From contig CAVVMG010000001.1 in the NCBI GenBank assembly GCA_963749415.1, forward strand, positions 930,001 to 994,000: a DNA stretch of 64,000 nucleotides. Direction: 5' to 3'. A program made the translations under genes and the position numbers. Positions 17,339-27,111 of the stretch are shown here, in pieces (within the stretch, counting starts at the first letter, position 1; every line of letters starts with the position of its first letter). Source of the DNA: JALYNX01 sp963749415. Lineage in GTDB: Bacteria > Actinomycetota > Acidimicrobiia > Spongiisociales > ZC4RG35. The notes beneath the pieces are model-generated. The model had not been told where the DNA came from and ran no database searches. It was given only the letters and a program-made list of their open reading frames with translations.

Positions 17339-18828
17339 TGACCAAGGTCTTCTACGTCTTGGTGGGGTTGGTGTTGGCGGTGTTGCCTCCTGGGGGGTCG
17401 TTTGTCGATGACGATGGGAATGTTCATGAGGGTGGGATCGAGGCGATTGCGGCGGCGGGGATAACTCGGGGTTGTAACCCTCCGGTGAATGACCGTTACT
17501 GCCCGGACCGGTCGGTGACCCGGGGGGAGATGGCGGTGTTCTTGTCCCGGGCTTTGGGGTTGGCGGCTCCGAGCCGGGATTACTTCTCCGATGATGAGGG
17601 TCATGTCTTCGAGGGGGGCATCAACCGTTTGGCGGCGGCGGGGATAACCCAGGGTTGCAACCCTCCGGCGAACAGCCGGTTCTGCCCGGACCGGGCGATG
17701 ACCCGGGGGGAGATGGCGGCGATGTTGACCCGGGCGTTTGGGTATCCGGCGTCTTCGGTGAACCGGTTCTCCGATGACAACGGGCATGTCTTCGAGGGGG
17801 CGATCAACCGTTTGGCGGCGGCGGGGGTGACCGCGGGGTGTAATCCTCCGGCGAATACCCGGTTCTGTCCCGATCATCAGATCAAACGGGACCAGATGGC
17901 CACCTTCCTCACCCGGGCCCTCCACCTCACCCCCAACAAACCACCAGCACGCTGCCCGATCCTTCCCGCCGACGACATCTGGAATACCCGCATCGACTCG
18001 CTCCCGGTCCACTCGCGGTCGGCGCAATTCGTCGCCACCATCGGGTCGTCGGAGACCATGCATGCCGACTTCGGGTCGGGGGTGTGGCCTCCAGGATCGA
18101 CCAGCCCGATCGGGATCCCATATCTCGAGATCCCCGATGGAACCCCGGGTGTGACCATCCAGTACACCGCGTACGGAGGCGAATCCGATCCCGGCCCGTT
18201 CCCCATCCCGCTCTCGGCGCCAATCGAGGGTGGCCCCGATGCCGATGGTGATCGGCATGTCATCGTGGTCGACCGGTACCGGTGCGAGCTCTTCGAGTTG
18301 TTCTACGCCTTTCCCGGCCCCGGCAATCGCTGGCGGGCCGCCTCCGGTGCCCGGTATGAGCTCGACTCCTCCGACCTCCGCCCCAACGGTTGGACATCCG
18401 CCGATGCTGCAGGCCTGCCGATCTTCCCCGGCTTGGTCAGGTATTCGGAGGTGGCATCGGGACGGATCACCCACGCCATCCGGTTCACGGCACCCGAGAC
18501 CCGGGCGACCCATGTCTGGCCGGCCCGCCACCACGCCTCGGACCTCACCGGCGTCAACTATCCGCCGATGGGGCAGCGGTTCCGGCTCAAAGCCGGGTTC
18601 GACATCTCCGGGTTCTCCCCCCAGGTCCGGGTGATCCTGAGGGCGATGAAGGAGTACGGGCTGGTGCTGGCCGACAACGGTTCGCCGTGGTATGTCTCCG
18701 GCGCTCCGGATTCCCGCTGGGACAACGACGTCCTCCATGAGCTGCATGAGATCCCGGGATCGGCCTTCGAAGCGGTGGACGTCTCGTCGCTGATGGTGAA
18801 CCCGAATTCGGGGCGGGCCCAGCCCTAG
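17335..18828 (+). CDS. Secreted SLH-repeat protein with conserved C-terminal domain of unknown function
   Basis: The product has 497 residues from an ATG overlapping the previous stop. The signal peptide and three SLH-like repeats (to about residue 205) are nearly identical at DNA level to the preceding gene. The C-terminal 290 residues are unrelated to it: ILPADDIWNTRIDSLPVHS, then ESDPGPFPIP, GDRHVIVVDRYRC, GWTSADAAGLPIFPGLVRY and LADNGSPWYVSGAPD. I know this as a conserved secreted domain in actinobacterial proteins without an assigned function. Several conserved His, Asp and Trp residues suggest an enzyme or carbohydrate-binding fold. It is probably surface-attached through the SLH part. 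Confidence 0.88.
   Translation: MMTKVFYVLVGLVLAVLPPGGSFVDDDGNVHEGGIEAIAAAGITRGCNPPVNDRYCPDRSVTRGEMAVFLSRALGLAAPSRDYFSDDEGHVFEGGINRLAAAGITQGCNPPANSRFCPDRAMTRGEMAAMLTRAFGYPASSVNRFSDDNGHVFEGAINRLAAAGVTAGCNPPANTRFCPDHQIKRDQMATFLTRALHLTPNKPPARCPILPADDIWNTRIDSLPVHSRSAQFVATIGSSETMHADFGSGVWPPGSTSPIGIPYLEIPDGTPGVTIQYTAYGGESDPGPFPIPLSAPIEGGPDADGDRHVIVVDRYRCELFELFYAFPGPGNRWRAASGARYELDSSDLRPNGWTSADAAGLPIFPGLVRYSEVASGRITHAIRFTAPETRATHVWPARHHASDLTGVNYPPMGQRFRLKAGFDISGFSPQVRVILRAMKEYGLVLADNGSPWYVSGAPDSRWDNDVLHELHEIPGSAFEAVDVSSLMVNPNSGRAQP
17357..17951 (+). repeat. 595-bp direct repeat, copy 2 (SLH module)
   Basis: The second copy of the module at 15756-16350, offset by 1601 bp, with one mismatch. Recombination between the copies would delete or duplicate one cargo domain while keeping an intact reading frame. 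Confidence 0.95.
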
Positions 18829-18861
18829 TCCCAGGGCCTCCAACCGGTAGCTTCGGGCGCG

Positions 18862-19812
18862 ATGTCCTTCCGAGATTTGCCGACCACGGTGTCGGAGGGC
18901 TGGCACGACTTCCTCGAGTCGGTCCCCGACCCCTCCACCCAGCCGCCGCTGCCCGACCCCGATGATCTCGAGGCGTGGCGGGAACGCAATCGGGCCCTGG
19001 AGGCGGAACGGCTCGCCCTTGGCTACGGGGATCCCGGTCCTGGGGTCGGTGTCATCGAGTCCGAGATGGGGGGTGTCCCCGTGTTGGAGGTGCGTCCCGA
19101 CGGTTGGGTGGATGACGGTCGCGCCGTTCTCTACGCGCACGGCGGAGGCTACGTGGCATTCACCTCACGATCGACCATCGGCAAGGCGGCTCTGGTCGCC
19201 CGGGCGTCCGGTCTCCGTGTGATCTCGATCGACTACACGCTCGCCCCGTTCTCCCGATGGGAGGCCACCACCGATCAGGTTCTGGCGGTCTTCGGCGCTG
19301 TGGTCACGGCGGGGATCCCGCTGGAGCGGCTTGCGATCTATGGGGATTCGGCCGGCGGCTCCCTGGCGGCAGGCTCGGTGCTCAAGATGCGTGACCTCGG
19401 CCTGGGGATGCCTGCCGCCCTGGTCATGTGGTCGCCATGGTCGGACATCGGCAACGTCGGAGACACCTATCGCACCTTGGCCCACATCGAGGGGAGCTAC
19501 GTCTACGACCTCCATCTCCGGCCGGCAGCCAATGCATATGCCGACCCGGCAGATCACACCCATCCATATGTGTCACCGGTGTATGGCGACTACTCGCAGG
19601 GGTTCCCGCCGACGCTGATCCAGGGAGGCACCCGGGAGATCTTCCTCAGCAACTTCGTCCGCCACTACCGGGCCCTGGACGACGCCGGAGTCGAGGTCGA
19701 GCTCGACCTCTACGAGGGCATGCCCCACGTCTTCCAGGGCAAAGTCGACTCCATCGAGTCGACCACCGCGGTGCAGAAGACCGCGGATTGGATCACGACG
19801 AGGCTGGGTTGA
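18862..19812 (+). CDS. Alpha/beta hydrolase, HSL-type esterase
   Basis: The product has 316 residues. It has the hormone-sensitive-lipase-family oxyanion motif HGGGY (His93-Gly96), nucleophile Ser163 in GDSAGG and a C-terminal His289 in MPHVF. The acid residue is probably Glu259 in GTREIFLSN. The reaction would be hydrolysis of short-chain esters or lactones in the cytosol; no signal peptide is present. The 3' end overlaps the convergent HAD gene by 20 bases. Confidence 0.9.
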   Translation: MSFRDLPTTVSEGWHDFLESVPDPSTQPPLPDPDDLEAWRERNRALEAERLALGYGDPGPGVGVIESEMGGVPVLEVRPDGWVDDGRAVLYAHGGGYVAFTSRSTIGKAALVARASGLRVISIDYTLAPFSRWEATTDQVLAVFGAVVTAGIPLERLAIYGDSAGGSLAAGSVLKMRDLGLGMPAALVMWSPWSDIGNVGDTYRTLAHIEGSYVYDLHLRPAANAYADPADHTHPYVSPVYGDYSQGFPPTLIQGGTREIFLSNFVRHYRALDDAGVEVELDLYEGMPHVFQGKVDSIESTTAVQKTADWITTRLG

Positions 19813-20536
19813 GCGCCGCCTCGGCGAACTCGGCCATCGAGTAGAAGCGGTAGTCGGTGATCGGCGGATCATCGACCCGGGCGGTAGCACCCCACTCCCC
19901 GCCGGCCGACAACCGTTGCCGGTCGATCCATGCCGTGGCCAGGCCCATGGCCCTCGCCGGGACGTGGTCATGGAACAGGCTCTGGGCGACGTGGAGCAAG
20001 TTGCCGGGGCCAATGCCGAAGTCGCGGTCGAGATGCTCGAGTAGGTACTCGAAGTTGCGCCGGTCCGGCTTGTAGGAGCCGATGTCCTCGGCGGTGTACA
20101 CCGCATCGAACTCCACTCCCAGAACCCGCGAGGAGGCGGCGAACCCGGCGCGGTCCACGTTGGAGAGGATCACCATCCGGTACTGCTCGGCGAGCGCGGC
20201 CAGCGCCAGGAAACTGTCATCGAAGGCCGGCCACGCCGGTACGGAGGACCCGAATGCCTCGTCGAGAACAGGAGTTGTCTCCAGACCGAGTTGGGCGGCG
20301 AGGTCGCGGTGAACTCGGCCGAGAATCCCGGGGTACGCCAAAGTCGGGTTCCTCGCCTCCTGGTCGCTCTCGGAGAGGGCGAAGATCCCGAGAACCCGTG
20401 CCCGGTCGAAGTCGGGCTGCCCGTTGGCCTCGAGCAGGGGTTGAAGCGCCTCCCAGATCCCGGTCTCCCAATCGATGAGGGTCCCGTAGCAGTCGAAGCT
20501 GAGGACGGTGAAGTCGCTGAAGGCTCCCGGGCTCAC
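19793..20536 (-). CDS. HAD-family hydrolase (haloacid dehalogenase type II-like)
   Basis: The product has 247 residues from a GTG at 20536 that overlaps the natural stop of the upstream gene. It has nucleophile Asp15 in LSFDCYGTLID, motif II in VILSNVDRAGF and the motif III region with Lys in IGSYKPDRRNFEYLL. The ending DHVPARAMGLATAWIDR is typical of type II haloacid dehalogenases and related phosphatases. The reading frame also runs upstream into the DUF4260 gene, but only because of the one-base shift there; the GTG start is preferred because the family begins at FTVLSFD. Confidence 0.87.
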   Translation of the reverse strand: MSPGAFSDFTVLSFDCYGTLIDWETGIWEALQPLLEANGQPDFDRARVLGIFALSESDQEARNPTLAYPGILGRVHRDLAAQLGLETTPVLDEAFGSSVPAWPAFDDSFLALAALAEQYRMVILSNVDRAGFAASSRVLGVEFDAVYTAEDIGSYKPDRRNFEYLLEHLDRDFGIGPGNLLHVAQSLFHDHVPARAMGLATAWIDRQRLSAGGEWGATARVDDPPITDYRFYSMAEFAEAALNPASS

Positions 20537-20950
20537 ACCGAGCCCTCCCGGGCCCGTCCGATGGTTCCGAGGTGGGTGTGGGTGAACAGCGTCGGGGTAC
20601 TTGAGCCCGTAACCAAACATGCGGTCCATCCCGATGTGAGCCAGCCATATGCATGCGACAACGAGGGACGCAACAGGTCCCCCCAGCCAGTACCAGCCGA
20701 AGAGGAGCCCGGGCCCGATCAGGGTATGGCCGATGTTGTAGGTGGTCGCCCCCAACGACGGGCTAGCCAGGTATCCGACCATCGAGATGTCGGGGACGAG
20801 CAGAAGCCCGGCGAACCACCACCACGAAGCGCCGGAATCAGCGAAGCCGAGAACGGCGGCCACGAGAAGCACCAGGCCCTCGAGGCGCTGCAGCAACACC
20901 GGGCTCAGTGGCGTTGATCCGAAATTCGACTTCTCGTCCTGCATCTCCAC
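20533..20950 (-). pseudogene. DUF4260-family membrane protein, frameshifted near its 3' end
   Basis: The sequence LLQRLEGLVLLVAAVLGF, WWWFAGLLLVPDISMVGYL, GATTYNIGHTLIGPGLLFGWYWLGG and WLAHIGMDRMFGYGLKYPD is the DUF4260 family, a four-helix membrane protein of unknown function. After DAV the reading frame enters the HAD gene. Removing one C from the run at 20580-20582 restores the natural ending HHTHLGTIGRAREGSV and a TGA at 20533-20535, overlapping the HAD GTG. As read the two genes are fused, but the overlap of natural stop and start argues for two proteins and one extra base. Confidence 0.75.
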
Positions 20951-20953
20951 CTC

Positions 20954-22123
20954 CTAGATCAGTCGACCGGCATGTTCGTGCAAGGGAACTCCATCGATGC
21001 AGCGTTGAGCGCCGAGGCGGCTCAGGTCGAGGGCGTGGGGTTGCCCGAGGATGGATTCGGTGAGGTATCGCCCGACGGCAGGGGCCTGCTGGAAGCCGTG
21101 GCCGGAGAAACCTGATGCGACAAACAGACCCTCTCGCGTCGGCCATTCACCGAGGATCGCGTTTCCATCGAGGGTGTTGACGTCATAGAGCCCGGCCCAG
21201 CTTCGTTCCACATGAAGCTGGTCGAACGCTGGGAGGTGGGCCACCAGCTCCGGCCATATCAGGTCGGTGAATCGATCCTGTCCCGCCGGTGTGAAGTCGA
21301 AACCGACCGGGTCCTCAGGGCGGGACCAGGCGATGAGCCAGGTCCTGTCCGACTCGGGGAGGGCATAGACCCCCGACGGCAGGAAGACACTGGGCATCCC
21401 TGAGGTGGGCACGGTGGTCGACACGACATAGACGGTCCGCATCACCGGGACCACGGGGAGTTGGACGCCGATCTTGATGGCGAGGTCGGGCGCCCAGGCG
21501 CCGGCGCTGTTGACCGCGACACTCGACTCCACGACGGCTCCGTCGCTCAGCTTCACGCCACGCAACCCGTTCCCTTCGGTGAGGAGCTCGGTCACCTCAG
21601 CTTGGATGAACTCTGCGCCCAACTCCGCCGCCTTCGCTCGATAGCCGTGGAGCACCGCACTCGGATCTACTGAGCCATCCCGGGGCCCCAGGGTCCCACC
21701 GACCATCGTCTCCGACCCGTAACCGGGAAACCGCTGCTCGATTTCGGCGATGTCCAGCCATTCGACCTCGCATCCCAGTGCTCGCTGCAGCTCCATCCCG
21801 GAGAGGGCCGCCGCCCGATTGGCCTCATCGACCAGAAACAGATTGCCCTGATGCCGGGCATCGACCACGGGTCGAAAGGTCGGGGTGGCCATGTCGTCGG
21901 CGAAAGTCTCCACGACCTCCATGGTGTATTGGGAGATCCGAATGTTCTCCTCGAGGTTGAACTGGATCCTGACGTTGCCGTCGGAGAGGACCGTCGAGGC
22001 GAAGTGGTACCTCGGGTCTCGATCGATGACCGCCACCCGGTGCTCGGGGTCGGAGAGGAGCAGGTGGAACGCGGTGGAACAACCCATCACCCCGCCACCA
22101 ACGATGATCACGTCATAAGTCAT
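20954..22123 (-). CDS. FAD-dependent oxidoreductase (DAO family)
   Basis: The product has 389 residues. The N-terminal Rossmann fold has the dinucleotide motif VIIVGGGVMGCSTAFHLL. The C-terminus has the DAO-type closing segment LFVASGFSGHGFQQAPAVGRYLTESI. The family oxidises secondary or tertiary amines such as sarcosine, glycine betaine derivatives or D-amino acids, using FAD and producing an imine. No covalent-flavin Cys motif is obvious. The start is 28 bp from the divergent hydrolase at 22152, with a palindrome between. Confidence 0.88.
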   Translation of the reverse strand: MTYDVIIVGGGVMGCSTAFHLLLSDPEHRVAVIDRDPRYHFASTVLSDGNVRIQFNLEENIRISQYTMEVVETFADDMATPTFRPVVDARHQGNLFLVDEANRAAALSGMELQRALGCEVEWLDIAEIEQRFPGYGSETMVGGTLGPRDGSVDPSAVLHGYRAKAAELGAEFIQAEVTELLTEGNGLRGVKLSDGAVVESSVAVNSAGAWAPDLAIKIGVQLPVVPVMRTVYVVSTTVPTSGMPSVFLPSGVYALPESDRTWLIAWSRPEDPVGFDFTPAGQDRFTDLIWPELVAHLPAFDQLHVERSWAGLYDVNTLDGNAILGEWPTREGLFVASGFSGHGFQQAPAVGRYLTESILGQPHALDLSRLGAQRCIDGVPLHEHAGRLI

Positions 22124-22133
22124 GGCTGACAGT

Positions 22134-22148
22134 GCAAAGTAGCTTTGC
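22134..22148. promoter_or_regulatory. Inverted repeat between divergent genes
   Basis: GCAAAG-TAG-CTTTGC, six-bp arms with a 3-bp centre, lies in the 28-bp gap between the FAD oxidoreductase and the alpha/beta hydrolase. It could be a shared operator. The spacing to either start leaves no room for a full promoter within the gap, so promoters must overlap the genes. Confidence 0.3.
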
Positions 22149-22151
22149 TCG

Positions 22152-22847
22152 ATGGACTTCGTCCTTGTCCACGGTGCGTATCACGGGGCGTGGTGCTGGA
22201 GCCTCGTCGAGCCCGAGCTTGCCCGGCGAGGGCATCGCGTCACCTCGGTCGAGCTGCCGATCAGTGACCCGTCGGCGGGCTTGACCACCTACCGGGACAC
22301 GATCATCGAGGCGGCAGCAGGTTGCGAGTCTCCCGTTGTGGTTGGACATTCGATGTCGGGAGCCGTCATCCCATTGGTCGCCCGAGCCCGCCCGGTGTCC
22401 GGGCTCGTGTTTCTCGCTGCCTTCATCCCCTCACCTGGAACCAGCCTCGACGCCCTGCGGTCTGCAGAGCCGATCGAGACCTACCGGCTGACGACGAGGG
22501 AGTTCGAGGAGCTTGGAGACGGGGTGTGGATGCTTGGTGAGAACTCGGCCCGGGAGCTGTTCTATCACGACCTCGACGACGAGGCGTCGGCGAGCGCCTA
22601 TCGCCGACTGAGGCCTCAGAGCTATGGCCTGTTCGGTGAGCCGTCGCCGCTCGCTGGGTGGCCAGATGTTCCGAGCAGCTACATCCTGTGTCGTGAGGAC
22701 CGATGCCTGGATCCGGCCTGGAGCCGGACCGCCGCACGAGATCTACTGGGCACTACCGCGTTGGAGATCGACGGCGGTCACTCGCCTTTCCTCACCCGTC
22801 CGGCGGAGCTCGCCCAGCTATTGGAGCTCGCAGGCTCGATGTCCTGA
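22152..22847 (+). CDS. Alpha/beta hydrolase
   Basis: The product has 231 residues. The N-terminus FVLVHGAYHGAWCW carries the oxyanion region, nucleophile Ser67 is in VVVGHSMSG, and the catalytic His210 is in IDGGHSPFLTRP. The acid is Asp183 or Asp187 in REDRCLDPAW. The pattern is that of the pheophorbidase/hydroxynitrile-lyase-like esterases (salicylate- and methyl-jasmonate-esterase relatives). Its substrate is unknown. It ends one base before the convergent pyrophosphatase gene. Confidence 0.88.
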   Translation: MDFVLVHGAYHGAWCWSLVEPELARRGHRVTSVELPISDPSAGLTTYRDTIIEAAAGCESPVVVGHSMSGAVIPLVARARPVSGLVFLAAFIPSPGTSLDALRSAEPIETYRLTTREFEELGDGVWMLGENSARELFYHDLDDEASASAYRRLRPQSYGLFGEPSPLAGWPDVPSSYILCREDRCLDPAWSRTAARDLLGTTALEIDGGHSPFLTRPAELAQLLELAGSMS

Positions 22848-25169
<2,322 letters not shown>

Positions 25170-25335
25170 AGTCCTTTCAGTCGCAGACGCGGATTATTGG
25201 TGGTGAACGTCGAACCGTTGCGCCGGCCTGAAACACGGTGTCCGGGAGCCTCGATACCCACAACGGACGGCGAATCTACCTGCTCGCCTTTCTGTGTAGG
25301 AAATCCGTCGCGCTCGTCCCATGTCATCTGCGCAG

Positions 25336-26025
25336 TCATAGATGTGTGGCGAGCAACGAGACCGCCAGCAGGGGCACGGTGAAGGAGAGCAGCCGCAACG
25401 GGCGTTCCCAGGTGCCGAGGAGGTCGGCGCGCTCCCATCCGGTGACCCCCACCGGTGCATCGGTGCGCCTCAACCGCCGCGCCGGTGTGCTCAGCTCGCG
25501 CTGTACCCGGCTCAGCATCGTGGCCGTGGCCGCCATGAGGAGTGCCCCCCAAGAGAGGCTCAGGGTCTGAGACCAATACCCGACAAGGACCGGGAACGCC
25601 CCCCAGGCGAGGGCGAATCCCCAATCGGAGTGCAGGATCGGAGACCACTCGAGGGCATAGCCGGCGGCGAGCAACACCCCCACCGCTGCCCAGGCCAGGA
25701 CCAGTGGGTCGACCACGAACGCACCCACCACACCCAGCGCCCCACCGGCGGCCACCCCACCGATACCCAGGGCCCAAAGCGCCCGATCGCTGAGACCGGT
25801 GCGGAGCGGGCGGTCATGGGCCTCGTCGAGGGCGTGCGCTCCGATGCCGAGCCCGAAGAAGAAGGCGAGCAGTGCGCCGGCCAGGATGATCCAGTCGAGG
25901 TCCGGGGCCAGCGCCGCCCCGAGCGCGAGATATGAGAGGTGCCACAGGGTGTATGGAGGGTGGAGCAGGGTGATCAGATCGCGCCAGAGTGATCCGGAGC
26001 GGGCATAGAAGGCGCGCTCGGTCAT
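25336..26025 (-). CDS. UbiA-like prenyltransferase-fold membrane protein
   Basis: The product has 229 residues from the ATG at 26025, whose ATGA overlaps the stop of the methyltransferase. There are seven or so hydrophobic helices. The first cytoplasmic loop has HALDEAHDRPLRTGLS, resembling the aspartate-rich motif NDxxDxxxD of UbiA enzymes, but with spacing that is not canonical. The second Asp-rich motif is not evident. It may attach a prenyl chain to an aromatic or lipid acceptor, or may be a divergent member. Coupling to a UbiE-like methyltransferase supports quinone-like chemistry. Confidence 0.6.
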   Translation of the reverse strand: MTERAFYARSGSLWRDLITLLHPPYTLWHLSYLALGAALAPDLDWIILAGALLAFFFGLGIGAHALDEAHDRPLRTGLSDRALWALGIGGVAAGGALGVVGAFVVDPLVLAWAAVGVLLAAGYALEWSPILHSDWGFALAWGAFPVLVGYWSQTLSLSWGALLMAATATMLSRVQRELSTPARRLRRTDAPVGVTGWERADLLGTWERPLRLLSFTVPLLAVSLLATHL

Positions 26026-26702
26026 GACCGGGCCCCCCAAATCAGGAACCCGCCGCCGAGGGACATCGACCGCCAGTGAACATCCTCAAGCCCTGCCTCC
26101 ACCCAAATCGCAGCCAGATCGTCGGGTGTGCGCCCGGACCAGAACCTGTCGATGCTGGGCCCGAGAAACTGGCCGACCTCCGCCCAACCGTGCCCAATGG
26201 CCACTCCGGCGAGGGGGAGCACCGCCCTCGTGTAGAGCCACCACAGGACTCGCCAGAGCTGTTGAGGGCGCCCAAAGTCGAGGGCGGCGACGATGCCGCC
26301 GGGTCGCACCACCCTCGCCAGCTCGGCGATCGCACCCGGGAGGTCATCCACATATCGGAGCAGGTACCCGGAGGTCACTCCGTCCACCGATCCGTCGGCA
26401 AGCGGGAGTTGCTCCGCGGTTGCCAGGACCCGGAGGCCCATCGTGGCGTCATAACGGGCCAGCATGTCCGGGCTCTGATCCAGCGCCACTACCCGATAGC
26501 CCGCGGCACCCAGCGCCCTGCTGATCGACCCGGTTCCGGCGGCGACGTCGAGCAGTCGTGACCCTGCGGGGAGCCCTATCCCCATCACCAGTGCCTCCCG
26601 CCAGCGGCGATCCTGGCCGAGGCTGAGAGTCGCTGCCCAGCGCTCGTAGTCGCCCGCGATCGGACGAAAGAGGCGTGAGGCGACCCTGGGCGGTGATGTC
26701 AC
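26022..26702 (-). CDS. Class I SAM-dependent methyltransferase (UbiE/MenG-like)
   Basis: The product has 226 residues. SAM-binding motif I is LLDVAAGTGSISRALGAAGY, followed by motif II acid in VVALDQSPDML and the post-motif ATAEQLPLADGSVDGVTSGYLLRYVDD. ELARVVRPGGIVAALDFGRP is typical of UbiE/COQ5-type C-methyltransferases. The overlap with the UbiA-like gene indicates one transcript and probably one pathway, perhaps a modified quinone or polyprenyl lipid. No other menaquinone genes are nearby. Confidence 0.85.
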   Translation of the reverse strand: MTSPPRVASRLFRPIAGDYERWAATLSLGQDRRWREALVMGIGLPAGSRLLDVAAGTGSISRALGAAGYRVVALDQSPDMLARYDATMGLRVLATAEQLPLADGSVDGVTSGYLLRYVDDLPGAIAELARVVRPGGIVAALDFGRPQQLWRVLWWLYTRAVLPLAGVAIGHGWAEVGQFLGPSIDRFWSGRTPDDLAAIWVEAGLEDVHWRSMSLGGGFLIWGARS

Positions 26703-26748
26703 GGGCCGAAGGTACCGATGATCTCAGGCCCTGGGTGTCGTCGACTTG

Positions 26749-27111
26749 TCAGGAAACGGTGACGGCTGCCGACATTCCCTCTTCGAAGTGGTCGATCACA
26801 TTCCCCTCATCGTCCTGGGACACGATGCGGCAGGTGAACGAGTACTCGCCCGGATCCAGTTCGACGGACTGCGCGGAGGTCTCACCAGGAGCCACGACGC
26901 CACCCGCGGACACGACATGTCCACCCGCGTCGGTGATGACCAGTGTGTGCGGGTACTCCCCACCATTCGTCACCGTCAGCACGACCGTCCCCGCCTCGAG
27001 CGTGGTGACGCCGGGGTCGATGCCGAATTCGTATAGCTCCACGTCGGTAGACGAGCCGGCCACCGTCTGGCAGGCCGCAAGCACCAGGAGGACGATGGCG
27101 AGCCTTCTCAT
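26749..27111 (-). CDS. Cupredoxin-like lipoprotein
   Basis: The product has 120 residues from the ATG at 27111, whose ATGA overlaps the stop of the upstream histidine kinase. The signal peptide ends in lipobox LAAC with Cys14, so the protein is lipid-anchored outside the membrane. Probable type 1 copper ligands are His55 (GGEYPHTLVI), Cys94 (YSFTCRI), His108 and Met113 (DHFEEGM). The loop between Cys94 and His108 is longer than in classical plastocyanins. It may bind copper for electron transfer or act as a copper-sensing partner of the kinase. Confidence 0.72.
   Translation of the reverse strand: MRRLAIVLLVLAACQTVAGSSTDVELYEFGIDPGVTTLEAGTVVLTVTNGGEYPHTLVITDAGGHVVSAGGVVAPGETSAQSVELDPGEYSFTCRIVSQDDEGNVIDHFEEGMSAAVTVS

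Noticed and set aside
15756..17951. Tandem repeats as a CRISPR array
   Set aside because: The repeats are long protein-coding modules with no spacer pattern.
17290..19140. A 616-codon open frame on the minus strand across the SLH gene and the following hydrolase
   Set aside because: It is the antisense shadow of high-GC coding sequence; the plus-strand proteins have clear domains and the antisense product is Arg/Gly/Pro-rich with no motif.
19793..20950. A genuine DUF4260-HAD fusion protein
   Set aside because: Removing one C gives the natural DUF4260 ending and a stop overlapping a GTG at the start of the HAD fold, so two genes are more likely.
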